A stretch of 64,000 bases of DNA from Solobacterium sp. UBA3691 (GTDB lineage Bacteria > Bacillota_I > Bacilli_A > Erysipelotrichales > Erysipelotrichaceae). A model generated the notes under the pieces. The model did no database searches, was not told where the DNA came from, and was given only the letters and a program-made list of their open reading frames with translations. The position numbers were made by a program, and so were the translations under genes. The stretch lies in contig DFIS01000007.1 in assembly GCA_002372175.1 (NCBI GenBank), positions 6,518 through 70,517 of the forward strand, written 5' to 3'. Each line of letters opens with the position of its first letter. The stretch's first letter is position 1. Positions 34,408-42,433 of the stretch are shown here, in pieces.

Positions 34408-35037
34408 ATGTCTCAGGTAGATGTATTCAATCAGGAAGCTAAGGCTGTCAAGAGCCTGGAAATTTCTGATGAAGTATTCGGAATCGAACCGAATCAGCAG
34501 GCGATCTATGACTCTGTTCTCGCTTACTTAGCCGGCAGAAGACAGGGAACGCACAACACGCTGACAAGGGCTTATGTTTCCGGTACAGGTAAGAAGCCTT
34601 TCCGTCAGAAAGGCACAGGCCGTGCCCGTCAGGGTTCTACACGTGCTACACAGTGGAGAGGCGGTGCGATCGCTTTCGGACCTCATCCCCGCAAGTACAG
34701 CGTGAAGCTGAACCGCAAGGTACGCCGTCTGGCTATGCGCAGTGCTCTGAGCGAAAAGGCGCAGAGTGCGGCAATGACCGTAATCGAGAATCTCGGCTTT
34801 GAAGAGATCAAGACAAAGAGAGCTGCACAGCTCATGGAAGCGTTTGGCTTTGACCGCAAGACACTGTTCGTTGCTGATATCGCAGAAGACTTCGACAACG
34901 CATATCTGTCATTACGCAACATTCCGAATGCATATCTGGTCACTGTTGAAGAACTGAATGTCTATGACATCGTCAACGCTGACAAGATCGTGTTCACGGA
35001 AGCAGCTGCTGTTAAGGCCGGGGAGGTATTTGCATAA
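34408..35037 (+). CDS. rplD: 50S ribosomal protein L4
   Basis: The 209-residue L4 lines the exit tunnel; its loop with GRARQGSTRATQWRGGA is intact. L4 can also repress its own operon in some bacteria, which would fit the structured leader upstream. AAGGAGG precedes the ATG; the stop overlaps rplW (TAATG). Confidence 0.98.
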   Translation: MSQVDVFNQEAKAVKSLEISDEVFGIEPNQQAIYDSVLAYLAGRRQGTHNTLTRAYVSGTGKKPFRQKGTGRARQGSTRATQWRGGAIAFGPHPRKYSVKLNRKVRRLAMRSALSEKAQSAAMTVIENLGFEEIKTKRAAQLMEAFGFDRKTLFVADIAEDFDNAYLSLRNIPNAYLVTVEELNVYDIVNADKIVFTEAAAVKAGEVFA

Positions 35038-35321
35038 TGAGTGCACGTGATATCGTTATCCGCCCGATCATTACCGAAAAGACAAGTAAGCAGAATGCTG
35101 AAGAAAACAAGATCGCGTTTGAGGTAAAGAAGGGTGCGAATAAAACTTCGGTTGCTCAGGCAATTGAAGAGATCTACGGCATCAAGCCGGAAAAGGTAAA
35201 CATTCTCAACGTTCATCCCAAAGAGAAGAGAATGGGACGCTATGTCGGCAAGACAAACGCAGTCAGAAAGGCTGTTGTCACACTGCCGGAAGGACAGAAT
35301 ATCAACCTGTTCGACGAATAA
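35037..35321 (+). CDS. rplW: 50S ribosomal protein L23
   Basis: The 94-residue L23 sits at the tunnel exit and docks trigger factor and SRP. Segments IIRPIITEKTSKQ-like (RPIITEKT), FEVKKGANKTSVAQAIEEIY and the MGRYVGKTNAVRKAVV loop are clear. It starts within the rplD stop. Confidence 0.97.
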   Translation: MSARDIVIRPIITEKTSKQNAEENKIAFEVKKGANKTSVAQAIEEIYGIKPEKVNILNVHPKEKRMGRYVGKTNAVRKAVVTLPEGQNINLFDE

Positions 35322-35330
35322 GCGTCAAAC

Positions 35331-35358
35331 TATCGGAGGAACCCGCTATCTCCGGATA
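35331..35358 (+). other. Hairpin in the rplW-rplB gap
   Basis: TATCGGAG (35331-35338) pairs with CTCCGGATA (35350-35358) with one bulged base, in the 59-base gap between rplW and rplB, one of the longest inside the cluster. No T-run follows. It could be a processing or attenuation element, or chance. Confidence 0.35.
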
Positions 35359-35380
35359 AATTGCGAAAGGAAAGAAAGAA

Positions 35381-36214
35381 ATGACAGTCATTAAGTACAA
35401 GCCGACGACAAACGGACGTCGTAATATGAGCACATTAAGCAATGACCGTATTACAAAGTCCACTCCTGAAAAGAGTCTGCTCGTCGCAAAGAACAGCAAG
35501 GGCGGCCGCGGAAACACCGGCCGTGTGACTACACGTCATCAGGGCGGCGGTCACAAACAGAAGTACCGTATCATCGATTTCAAGAGAAACAAGGATGATA
35601 TCGAGGGTATCGTAGCAGCGATCGAATACGATCCCAACCGTAACGCAAACATCGCACTGATCAACTATGTGGACGGCGAAAAGAGATACATCATCGCTCC
35701 GCAGAAGCTGGAAGTCGGTGCCCGTGTCGTCAGCAGCAAGGCGGCAGACATCAAGGTCGGCAATGCCATGGAGCTGAGAAACATCCCTGAAGGTACATTC
35801 GTACACTGTGTTGAACTGACTCCCGGCAAGGGCGGTCAGATGGCAAGAGCTGCCGGCTGCAGCGCACAGATCCTCGGCTTCGACGGTCCGTACGCAACTC
35901 TGCGTCTGGCCAGCGGTGAAGTCCGCAAGGTTCGCAGTGAGTGCCGCGCTACGATCGGTGTTGTAGGCAATGAAGATTACAACCTGGTCAGCATCGGTAA
36001 AGCAGGCAGAAACAGATGGAAAGGTATCCGTCCTACAGTCCGCGGTTCAGCGATGAACCCTGTAGATCACCCTCACGGCGGTGGTGAAGGCAGAACCCCG
36101 ATCGGCCGTAAGTCCCCTATGACACCTTGGGGCAAGAAGGCTATGGGTGTTAAGACTCGTAAACATAAGAAGGCATCTGATGCTCTGATTATGACGAGAA
36201 AAAACGGTAAATAA
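35381..36214 (+). CDS. rplB: 50S ribosomal protein L2
   Basis: The 277-residue L2 binds 23S rRNA near the peptidyl transferase centre. Conserved motifs are GRGNTGRVTTRHQGGGHKQ-type (TRHQGGGHKQKYR), the GGQMARAAG loop and the C-terminal NPVDHPHGGGEGR with the functionally important His. The length is standard. Confidence 0.98.
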   Translation: MTVIKYKPTTNGRRNMSTLSNDRITKSTPEKSLLVAKNSKGGRGNTGRVTTRHQGGGHKQKYRIIDFKRNKDDIEGIVAAIEYDPNRNANIALINYVDGEKRYIIAPQKLEVGARVVSSKAADIKVGNAMELRNIPEGTFVHCVELTPGKGGQMARAAGCSAQILGFDGPYATLRLASGEVRKVRSECRATIGVVGNEDYNLVSIGKAGRNRWKGIRPTVRGSAMNPVDHPHGGGEGRTPIGRKSPMTPWGKKAMGVKTRKHKKASDALIMTRKNGK

Positions 36215-36234
36215 CTGAAAGGAGAGAGATAGAG

Positions 36235-36552
36235 ATGTCAAGAAGCATTAAAAAAGGCCCGTTCTGTGATGAGCATCTGATGAAAAAGGTCGAAGCACTG
36301 AATGCAGCTAACAAGAGAGAAATCATCAAGACATGGTCACGCCGTTCAGTCATTTATCCCAGCTTTGTAGAACATACATTCGCGGTTCATAACGGCAAGG
36401 AACATATCCCTGTATATGTTACAGAAGATATGGTCGGCCATAAGCTCGGTGAGTTTGTATTCACCCGCAGATTCGGCGGTCACGGCGAAAACAAGGTCGT
36501 CGGCGGCGGTCAGAAAGCTGTAGTATTCCCGACAGGGGATAAGAAAGCGTAA
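36235..36552 (+). CDS. rpsS: 30S ribosomal protein S19
   Basis: The 105-residue S19 of the 30S head contacts S13 and the A site. MSRSIKKGPF at the start, TWSRRSVIYP and HKLGEFVFTRRFGGH are diagnostic. GGAGAG precedes the ATG. Confidence 0.98.
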   Translation: MSRSIKKGPFCDEHLMKKVEALNAANKREIIKTWSRRSVIYPSFVEHTFAVHNGKEHIPVYVTEDMVGHKLGEFVFTRRFGGHGENKVVGGGQKAVVFPTGDKKA

Positions 36553-36560
36553 GGAGGACA

Positions 36561-36899
36561 ATGAGCATGGATGTAAAAGCAACCGCAAAGACAGTTCGCT
36601 GTACTCCGCGTAAGACCCGCCTGGTTCTTGATCAGATCCGCGGCAAAGATGTTGAAGATGCTCTGGCAATTCTGCAGTTCCTGCCGAATTCCGCAGCTGA
36701 TGCAGTAGCCAAGGTCGTCAAGAGTGCAGCGGCTAACGCAACGCACAATCACCAGATGGACAGCTCTAAATTATATGTAAAGAGCTGCTATGCTGACGAG
36801 GGAATCGTCCTGAAGCGCTGGATGCCCAGAGCTAAGGGAAGTGCTTCACAGATTCTCAAGAGAACAAGCCACATCACAGTTGTTGTGGCAGAAAGATAA
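36561..36899 (+). CDS. rplV: 50S ribosomal protein L22
   Basis: The 112-residue L22 has its beta-hairpin in the exit tunnel (GIVLKRWMPRAKGSASQILKRTSHI). The N-terminal VRCTPRKTRLV segment is typical. AAGGAGG precedes the start. Confidence 0.98.
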   Translation: MSMDVKATAKTVRCTPRKTRLVLDQIRGKDVEDALAILQFLPNSAADAVAKVVKSAAANATHNHQMDSSKLYVKSCYADEGIVLKRWMPRAKGSASQILKRTSHITVVVAER

Positions 36900-36915
36900 G
36901 GGAGGAAGATCAAGT

Positions 36916-37731
36916 ATGGGACAGAAAGTTAGCCCTATCGGAATGCGTGTCGGTGTCATCCGTGACTGGGAGTCCAGATGGTATGCTGACAAGGCTGATT
37001 ACGGTGATCTTCTGAACGAAGATGTCAAGATCCGTAAATTCCTGGATAAGGAACTGAAAGATGCGTATGTATCCCGCATTGAGATCGAAAGAACCTCAAA
37101 GCAGGACTGCAAGATCATCATTCGCTGTGCCCGCCCGGGTGCCATGGTTGGTAAGGGTGAGGAAGGCAAGGACAGAGTCGGTGAACTCCGTACAAAGCTG
37201 TCCAAGCTGACAGGCGGCAAGAACATCAAGATCGATGTTATCCAGATTGCTAATCCTGATCTCGACGCTACACTCGTAGCCAGAAAGATCTGTGAGCAGC
37301 TGGAAGCCCGTCAGTCCTTCCGTATCGCACAGAAGAAGGCGATCCAGCAGACAATGCGTTCCGGTGCCAAGGGTATCAGAACACTGGCTGCAGGTCGTCT
37401 CGGTGGTGCTGAAATTGCCAGAAGTGAAGGTTATTCACAGGGTGTCGTTCCTCTGCATACACTGAGAAGTGATATCGATTATGCATGGGATGAAGCTCAT
37501 ACAACATACGGTAAACTCGGTGTTAAAGTATGGATCTGCCGCGGTGAGGTACTGCCCGGACAGATGGTTAAGGAACCTGAGGCACCTGCCCGCAGCGGCA
37601 GAGATAACAGACGGGGCAACAGACGGAATGACCGCCGCAGCCGTCCGAATCGTCAGGGTGCTGAAAATGCAGCTCCGGTAGAGGCAGCACAGGATACCGC
37701 CCGCAAAGAAGCACAGGGAGGGAATGACTAA
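36916..37731 (+). CDS. rpsC: 30S ribosomal protein S3
   Basis: The 271-residue S3 has a KH domain (about 40-110) and the C-terminal S3 domain, and forms part of the mRNA entry site and ribosomal helicase. It starts MGQKVSPIGMRVG at 36916 after GGGAGG; an open frame further upstream overlaps rplV and is rejected. The tail after about residue 215 is a low-complexity Arg/Asn-rich extension (RRGNRRNDRRSR) followed by Ala/Glu, longer than the minimal S3. Confidence 0.97.
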   Translation: MGQKVSPIGMRVGVIRDWESRWYADKADYGDLLNEDVKIRKFLDKELKDAYVSRIEIERTSKQDCKIIIRCARPGAMVGKGEEGKDRVGELRTKLSKLTGGKNIKIDVIQIANPDLDATLVARKICEQLEARQSFRIAQKKAIQQTMRSGAKGIRTLAAGRLGGAEIARSEGYSQGVVPLHTLRSDIDYAWDEAHTTYGKLGVKVWICRGEVLPGQMVKEPEAPARSGRDNRRGNRRNDRRSRPNRQGAENAAPVEAAQDTARKEAQGGND

Positions 37732-37733
37732 TC

Positions 37734-38147
37734 ATGTTGATGCCTAAGAGAACAAAATACAGAAGACCTCATCGTCTGAGCTATGAGGGACGTGCCAAGG
37801 GCGGCCGTGAGCTGGCTTTCGGTAAGTTCGGTATCGTAGCTGACGAAGGTGCTTATGTCACAAGCAATCAGATCGAGGCAGCCCGTGTTGCCATGACACG
37901 TTACATGGACCGTGGCGGTAAAGTCTGGATCAAAATATTCCCGCATCTCGCGAAGACGAAGAAGCCTCTCGAAGTTCGTATGGGTAGCGGTAAAGGTGCT
38001 CCGGACAGCTGGGTAGCAGTTGTTCAGCCCGGTCGTATCCTGTTCGAGATCGACGGGGTTACTGAGGAAGTTGCACGTGAAGCTCTGAGACTTGCGTCTC
38101 ACAAGCTCTGTGTCAAGACCCGCTTCGTTAAGAAGGAGGAAAAGTAG
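37734..38147 (+). CDS. rplP: 50S ribosomal protein L16
   Basis: The 137-residue L16 lies at the A-site side of 23S rRNA. MLMPKRTKYRRPHR at the start parallels the MLLPKR of Bacillus; the conserved GRVAxG-like and RMGSGKGAPDSWVAVV segments are present. It starts two bases after the rpsC stop. Confidence 0.98.
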   Translation: MLMPKRTKYRRPHRLSYEGRAKGGRELAFGKFGIVADEGAYVTSNQIEAARVAMTRYMDRGGKVWIKIFPHLAKTKKPLEVRMGSGKGAPDSWVAVVQPGRILFEIDGVTEEVAREALRLASHKLCVKTRFVKKEEK

Positions 38148-38149
38148 AC

Positions 38150-38347
38150 ATGAATGTTAAGGAAATCAGAGATCTGAGCAATGAGGAACTCAACAAAGAG
38201 ATCGTTGCGCTGAAGGAAGAGCTCTACAGTCTGCGTTTCCAGCAGGCAACCGGCGGTCTTGAGAATCCTGCACATATGAAAGAAGTTCGTAAGACGATTG
38301 CCCGCATCTATACTGTTCTGACAGAACGTGCGGCAAAGAGTGAGTAA
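38150..38347 (+). CDS. rpmC: 50S ribosomal protein L29
   Basis: The 65-residue two-helix L29 (MNVKEIRDLSNEELNKEI, LYSLRFQQATG, RKTIARIYTVL) sits at the tunnel exit. It starts two bases after the rplP stop, with AGGAGG upstream. Confidence 0.97.
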   Translation: MNVKEIRDLSNEELNKEIVALKEELYSLRFQQATGGLENPAHMKEVRKTIARIYTVLTERAAKSE

Positions 38348-38361
38348 AGGAGGGCATACTG

Positions 38362-38625
38362 ATGGAAGAAAGAAACAGCCGTAAGGTACTCCGTGGTACT
38401 GTCGTATCCGATAAGATGGATAAGACGATCGTTGTTGAGATCGAAACCACAAAGAGCCATCCTTTATACGGAAGACGTGTTAAGTACACGAAAAAGTTCA
38501 AGGCACATGATGCAAACAACGAGGCCAAGATCGGTGATGTAGTTGAGGTCATGGAGACAAGACCTCTGTCCAAGGACAAGCATTTCCGTCTGGTCAGGAT
38601 CGTTGAAAAGGCAGTTATTCTGTAA
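38362..38625 (+). CDS. rpsQ: 30S ribosomal protein S17
   Basis: The 87-residue OB-fold S17 binds helix 11 of 16S rRNA. RKVLRGTVVSDKMDKTIVV and HPLYGRRVKYTKKF are diagnostic. AGGAGGG lies upstream. Confidence 0.97.
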   Translation: MEERNSRKVLRGTVVSDKMDKTIVVEIETTKSHPLYGRRVKYTKKFKAHDANNEAKIGDVVEVMETRPLSKDKHFRLVRIVEKAVIL

Positions 38626-38645
38626 GCACAGGGAGGAAATGAGCA

Positions 38646-39014
38646 ATGATTCAAAATGAAACAAGATTGAGAGTCGCTGACAACACCGGTGCCAAGGAAC
38701 TGCTGGTCATCCGCTGTTTAGGCGGCAGTAAGCGTAAGACAGCCAATATCGGTGATATCGTTGTCTGCGCTGTAAAGTCTGCTATTCCCAACGGCACCGT
38801 CAAGGCAGGCCAGGTCGTCAAGTGCGTCATCGTTCGTACGAAGTACGGTCTGCGCCGTGAGAACGGCAGCTACATCAAGTTTGATGAGAATGCTGCAGTT
38901 ATCATCAAGGAAGATCTGACACCGGTCGGAACACGTATCTTTGGCCCGGTAGCAAGAGAGCTTCGTGAGAAGAACTTCATGAAGATTGTCTCTCTGGCAC
39001 CGGAAGTACTGTAA
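38646..39014 (+). CDS. rplN: 50S ribosomal protein L14
   Basis: The 122-residue L14 forms an intersubunit bridge and contacts L19. MIQNETRLRVADNTGAKE and GTRIFGPVARELRE are conserved hallmarks, and the length is exactly normal. Confidence 0.98.
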   Translation: MIQNETRLRVADNTGAKELLVIRCLGGSKRKTANIGDIVVCAVKSAIPNGTVKAGQVVKCVIVRTKYGLRRENGSYIKFDENAAVIIKEDLTPVGTRIFGPVARELREKNFMKIVSLAPEVL

Positions 39015-39025
39015 GGAGGCTGACC

Positions 39026-39349
39026 ATGAAAATCAAAACAGGTGATACGGTAAAGGTCATCAGTGGTCACTACAAAGGTACTATTGGTGAAGTTAAGGCA
39101 GTTAACCCCAAGACAAACAAGATCATTGTCGAGGGTGTAAACATGATCAAGAAGTCTCTGAAGCCTACACAGGCTAATCCGGATGGCGGTATCGTTGAGC
39201 ATGAGGCTGGTATCGACGCCAGCAACGTCATGATCTACGATGAGAAGTCCAAGACAGCCGGTCGTGTTGGTTTCAAGACTGATGCTAAGGGAAACAAGGT
39301 TCGCATCAACAAGAAAGCGGATAAAGAGATCAAGGGAGGCAAGAAGTAA
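39026..39349 (+). CDS. rplX: 50S ribosomal protein L24
   Basis: The 107-residue L24 has an N-terminal KOW motif (GDTVKVISGHYKGTIGEV) and helps start 50S assembly. It ends in a Lys-rich tail (KADKEIKGGKK). Its stop overlaps the rplE start (TAATG). Confidence 0.97.
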   Translation: MKIKTGDTVKVISGHYKGTIGEVKAVNPKTNKIIVEGVNMIKKSLKPTQANPDGGIVEHEAGIDASNVMIYDEKSKTAGRVGFKTDAKGNKVRINKKADKEIKGGKK

Positions 39350-39897
39350 TGAATCGTCTCGTACAGAAATACAATGAAACGGTAAAGCCTGCTCTGATCA
39401 AGGAGTTTGGATATACAAGTTCTATGCAGGCTCCCAAGCTTGAGAAGATCGTCATCAACATCGGTGTTGGTGATGCCATCACAAATCCCAAGGCTCTTGA
39501 AGAGGCAGTCAGTGAGCTGACAGCGATCAGCGGTCAGAAGCCGGTGATCACAAAGGCCAAGAAGTCCATCGCGAACTTCAAACTTCGTGAAGGTATGGAG
39601 ATCGGCTGCAAGGTTACTCTGCGCGGTGAGCGTATGTATGAGTTCCTGGACAAGCTGATGAACATCTCTCTGCCGCGTGTTCGTGACTTCCGCGGTGTAT
39701 CTGCTACTGCATTTGACGGCAGAGGCAACTATACACTCGGTGTCAGAGAACAGCTGATCTTCCCTGAGATCAACTTCGACAGAGTAAACAAGACACGCGG
39801 TATGGATATCGTTATCGTCACGACCGCACAGACAAACAGAGAAGCATATGAGCTGCTTGCTCAGCTGGGTATGCCGTTCGTTAAGAGGGAGGGCTAA
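39349..39897 (+). CDS. rplE: 50S ribosomal protein L5
   Basis: The 182-residue L5 binds 5S rRNA and contacts the P-site tRNA. NRLVQKYNETVKPAL, KIVINIGVGDA and the RDFRGVSATAFDGRGNYTLG segment are typical. Confidence 0.98.
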   Translation: MNRLVQKYNETVKPALIKEFGYTSSMQAPKLEKIVINIGVGDAITNPKALEEAVSELTAISGQKPVITKAKKSIANFKLREGMEIGCKVTLRGERMYEFLDKLMNISLPRVRDFRGVSATAFDGRGNYTLGVREQLIFPEINFDRVNKTRGMDIVIVTTAQTNREAYELLAQLGMPFVKREG

Positions 39898-39902
39898 GAG
39901 TT

Positions 39903-40088
39903 ATGGCAAAGACATCTCAGAAAGTTAGACAGAGCCGTCCTGCAAAATTCTCGACACGTGCATACACACGCTGCGAGCGCTGCGGACGTCCGCACTCAGT
40001 ATTAAGCAAGTATAAGCTCTGCCGTATCTGCTTCCGTGAACTGGCTTACAAGGGCCAGATCCCGGGAGTCAAGAAGGCTAGTTGGTAA
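39903..40088 (+). CDS. rpsZ: 30S ribosomal protein S14, zinc (type Z)
   Basis: The 61-residue short S14 carries two CxxC pairs (CERC and CRIC) spaced 12 residues apart for one zinc ion, the type used when zinc is sufficient. RFSTRAYTRCERCGRP-type sequence and the RICFRELAYKGQIPGVKKASW end identify it. Confidence 0.97.
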   Translation: MAKTSQKVRQSRPAKFSTRAYTRCERCGRPHSVLSKYKLCRICFRELAYKGQIPGVKKASW

Positions 40089-40102
40089 GGAGGACAAGCA
40101 AA

Positions 40103-40504
40103 ATGAATATGACAGATCCTATCGCCGACATGCTGACAAGAATCCGGAATGGTGTTCATGCCAATCTGGAAGAAGTTGAAGTAGCTCCGGTATCCAAAGT
40201 GAAGTTAGAGATCGCACGTATCCTCAAAGAAGAGGGCTACATCGAGAACTACGCAGTCAGCGGAGAAGGTGTTGAAAAGAAGATGACGGTCGTTCTGAAA
40301 TACGGACCGAACAAACAGAAGATCATCTCCGGTATTAAGCGTATCTCCAAACCTGGTCTTCGCGTTTATGCCAAGCAGGATGCTATCCCGAAGGTATTGA
40401 ACGGTATGGGTATTGCAATCATCTCTACCAGCAGCGGAATGATGACTGATAGAGAAGCAAGACAGAAACATGCAGGCGGCGAAGTCATCGCTTACGTCTG
40501 GTAA
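40103..40504 (+). CDS. rpsH: 30S ribosomal protein S8
   Basis: The 133-residue S8 binds the central 16S domain and can repress the spc operon. DPIADMLTRIRNG and the C-terminal STSSGMMTDREARQKHAGGEVIAYVW are conserved. I placed the start at 40103, after AAGGAGG at 40087-40093; an in-frame codon at 40082 overlaps rpsZ. Confidence 0.97.
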   Translation: MNMTDPIADMLTRIRNGVHANLEEVEVAPVSKVKLEIARILKEEGYIENYAVSGEGVEKKMTVVLKYGPNKQKIISGIKRISKPGLRVYAKQDAIPKVLNGMGIAIISTSSGMMTDREARQKHAGGEVIAYVW

Positions 40505-40521
40505 GAGAAAGGAAATAAAGA

Positions 40522-41067
40522 ATGTCACGTATCGGTAATAAAACGATTACCATTCCTGCCGGTGTCGAAGTTACGATCGCCGAAGGGAATGAGGTGACTG
40601 TTAAGGGTCCTAAGGGAACCTTGTCACGTAAGTTCAATCCGCAGATCGGTATTGAACAGGATAACGGAACGATCAAAGTTACACGTCCGAATGAAACAAA
40701 AACTGTTAAGCAGCTGCATGGTACTACAAGAGCTATCCTGGCAACCATGATCGAAGGATGCCACGAGGGCTATAAGAAGACTCTGCAGATCGTCGGTATC
40801 GGTTACCGTGCTGCCTTAGCCGGAAACAAGCTGACAATGAACCTCGGTTTCTCCCACCCGGTTGAATTCGAAGTTCCTGCTGATCTGACAGTTGAGTGTC
40901 CTGATGCGACAACGATCAATATCAGTGGTATTGATAAGCAGCATGTCGGACAGTTCGCGGCTGTAGTAAGAGCTGCCAAGAAGCCTGAGCCTTACGGCGG
41001 TAAGGGTGTTCGTTACAAGGACGAGCATGTACGTCGTAAAGAAGGTAAGACAGCTTCTAAGAAGTAA
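40522..41067 (+). CDS. rplF: 50S ribosomal protein L6
   Basis: The 181-residue L6 has two repeated domains near the sarcin-ricin loop. MSRIGNKTITIPAGVEV and the C-terminal PEPYGGKGVRYKDEHVRRKEGK are diagnostic. GAAAGG lies upstream. Confidence 0.98.
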   Translation: MSRIGNKTITIPAGVEVTIAEGNEVTVKGPKGTLSRKFNPQIGIEQDNGTIKVTRPNETKTVKQLHGTTRAILATMIEGCHEGYKKTLQIVGIGYRAALAGNKLTMNLGFSHPVEFEVPADLTVECPDATTINISGIDKQHVGQFAAVVRAAKKPEPYGGKGVRYKDEHVRRKEGKTASKK

Positions 41068-41085
41068 TGGGAAGGAGAGAGTAAG

Positions 41086-41442
41086 ATGCTGAAGAAAGTT
41101 AATAAGAATGCTGAACGCATTCGCAGACACAAACGTGTGCGCAAAGTCGTCAGTGGTACTCCCGACTGCCCGCGTCTGAATGTATTCCGTTCAAATAAAC
41201 ATATCTATGCCCAGATCATTGATGATACAACGGGTAAAACACTGACTGCCAGCAGCTCAGCTGCACTGAAGCTTGAGAACGGCGGAAATATCGACGCTGC
41301 CAAGAAGGTCGGCGAAGATATTGCCAAAAAGTGCCTTGAGATGAATCTCGAGAGTGTCAAGTTTGACCGTGGCGGTTATGTCTATCACGGCAGAGTCCAG
41401 GCCCTGGCTGATGCGGCCAGAGAAGCCGGACTGAAGTTCTGA
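41086..41442 (+). CDS. rplR: 50S ribosomal protein L18
   Basis: The 118-residue L18 binds 5S rRNA together with L5. RRHKRVRKVVSGTPDCPRL, VFRSNKHIYAQIIDD and FDRGGYVYHGRVQALADAAREAGL are clear. Confidence 0.98.
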   Translation: MLKKVNKNAERIRRHKRVRKVVSGTPDCPRLNVFRSNKHIYAQIIDDTTGKTLTASSSAALKLENGGNIDAAKKVGEDIAKKCLEMNLESVKFDRGGYVYHGRVQALADAAREAGLKF

Positions 41443-41462
41443 GAAGGGAGAAGGAGAATACA

Positions 41463-41978
41463 ATGGAACGTAAACCATTTAGAAGAGCACGTGAACCTAA
41501 AGAGTTCGATGATGTAGTTGTCTCCATCAACCGTGTCAGTAAGACCGTAAAGGGCGGCCGTCGTATGAGATTCAGTGCCCTCGTTGTCGTTGGTGATCAC
41601 AAGGGCAGAGTCGGCTTCGGCATGGGTAAGGCAGCCGAGGTTCCGGATGCAATCAAGAAGGCTACAGAAGCAGCGAATAAGAACGTTATCCGTGTACAGC
41701 TGGTTGAGGACAACCGTACGGTTCCTCATACAGCAGTTGGCAGACATGGTGCCAGCAGCGTTATGGTCAAGCCTGCTGCTCCCGGTACCGGTGTTATCGC
41801 CGGCGGTGCTGTTCGTTCGATTCTTGAACTGGCAGGTATCTCTGATGTCCTGAGTAAGGTCATCGGTTCCAGAACACCGGTCAATGTAGTCAGAGCTACG
41901 ATCGATGCTCTGCAGTCCATGCGTACTGTTGAGCAGGTAGCGAAGATTCGTGATAAGAAGGTCGCGGAGATTCGATAA
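41463..41978 (+). CDS. rpsE: 30S ribosomal protein S5
   Basis: The 171-residue S5 lies at the mRNA entry and acts in decoding fidelity. VSINRVSKTVKGGRRMRFSA and GFGMGKAAEVPDAIKKA are typical. Normally rpmD (L30) follows; here rplO starts 12 bases after the stop, so L30 is missing at this place. Confidence 0.98.
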   Translation: MERKPFRRAREPKEFDDVVVSINRVSKTVKGGRRMRFSALVVVGDHKGRVGFGMGKAAEVPDAIKKATEAANKNVIRVQLVEDNRTVPHTAVGRHGASSVMVKPAAPGTGVIAGGAVRSILELAGISDVLSKVIGSRTPVNVVRATIDALQSMRTVEQVAKIRDKKVAEIR

Positions 41979-41990
41979 GGAGGGACGATC

Positions 41991-42431
41991 ATGAAACTGA
42001 ATGAAATGAAAGCTAATGACGGCGCTCGCTTCACATCGAAGAGACTCGGCCGTGGCCAGGGCTCCGGTCAGGGTAAGACTGCCGGTAAGGGTCATAAGGG
42101 TCAGAACGCCAGAAGCGGCGGCGGTGTTGCGATCGGATTTGAAGGCGGCCAGACACCGTTCTTCAAGAGAACACCTATGCGTGGCTTCACAAACATGAAT
42201 CGTAAAGAATATGCTGTTATCAATGTAGAAGATCTGAACTGCTTTGAGGACGGTGCTACAGTTAACTTTGCTGTATTAAAGGACTGCGGAATGATCAAGA
42301 AGGAACTTGACGGTCTGAAGGTTCTCGGCAACGGTAAACTGGAAAAGAAGATCACGGTTCAGGCTGCGAAGTTCTCCAAATCCGCTTTAAAGGCGATTGA
42401 AGAGGCAGGCGGAACAGCAGAGGTGCTGTAA
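41991..42431 (+). CDS. rplO: 50S ribosomal protein L15
   Basis: The 146-residue L15 is a late 50S assembly protein. The Gly-rich N-terminal half (GRGQGSGQGKTAGKGHKGQ) and GFEGGQTPFFKRTPMRGF are diagnostic. AAGGAGG lies upstream. secY begins two bases after its stop. Confidence 0.97.
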   Translation: MKLNEMKANDGARFTSKRLGRGQGSGQGKTAGKGHKGQNARSGGGVAIGFEGGQTPFFKRTPMRGFTNMNRKEYAVINVEDLNCFEDGATVNFAVLKDCGMIKKELDGLKVLGNGKLEKKITVQAAKFSKSALKAIEEAGGTAEVL

Positions 42432-42433
42432 TC

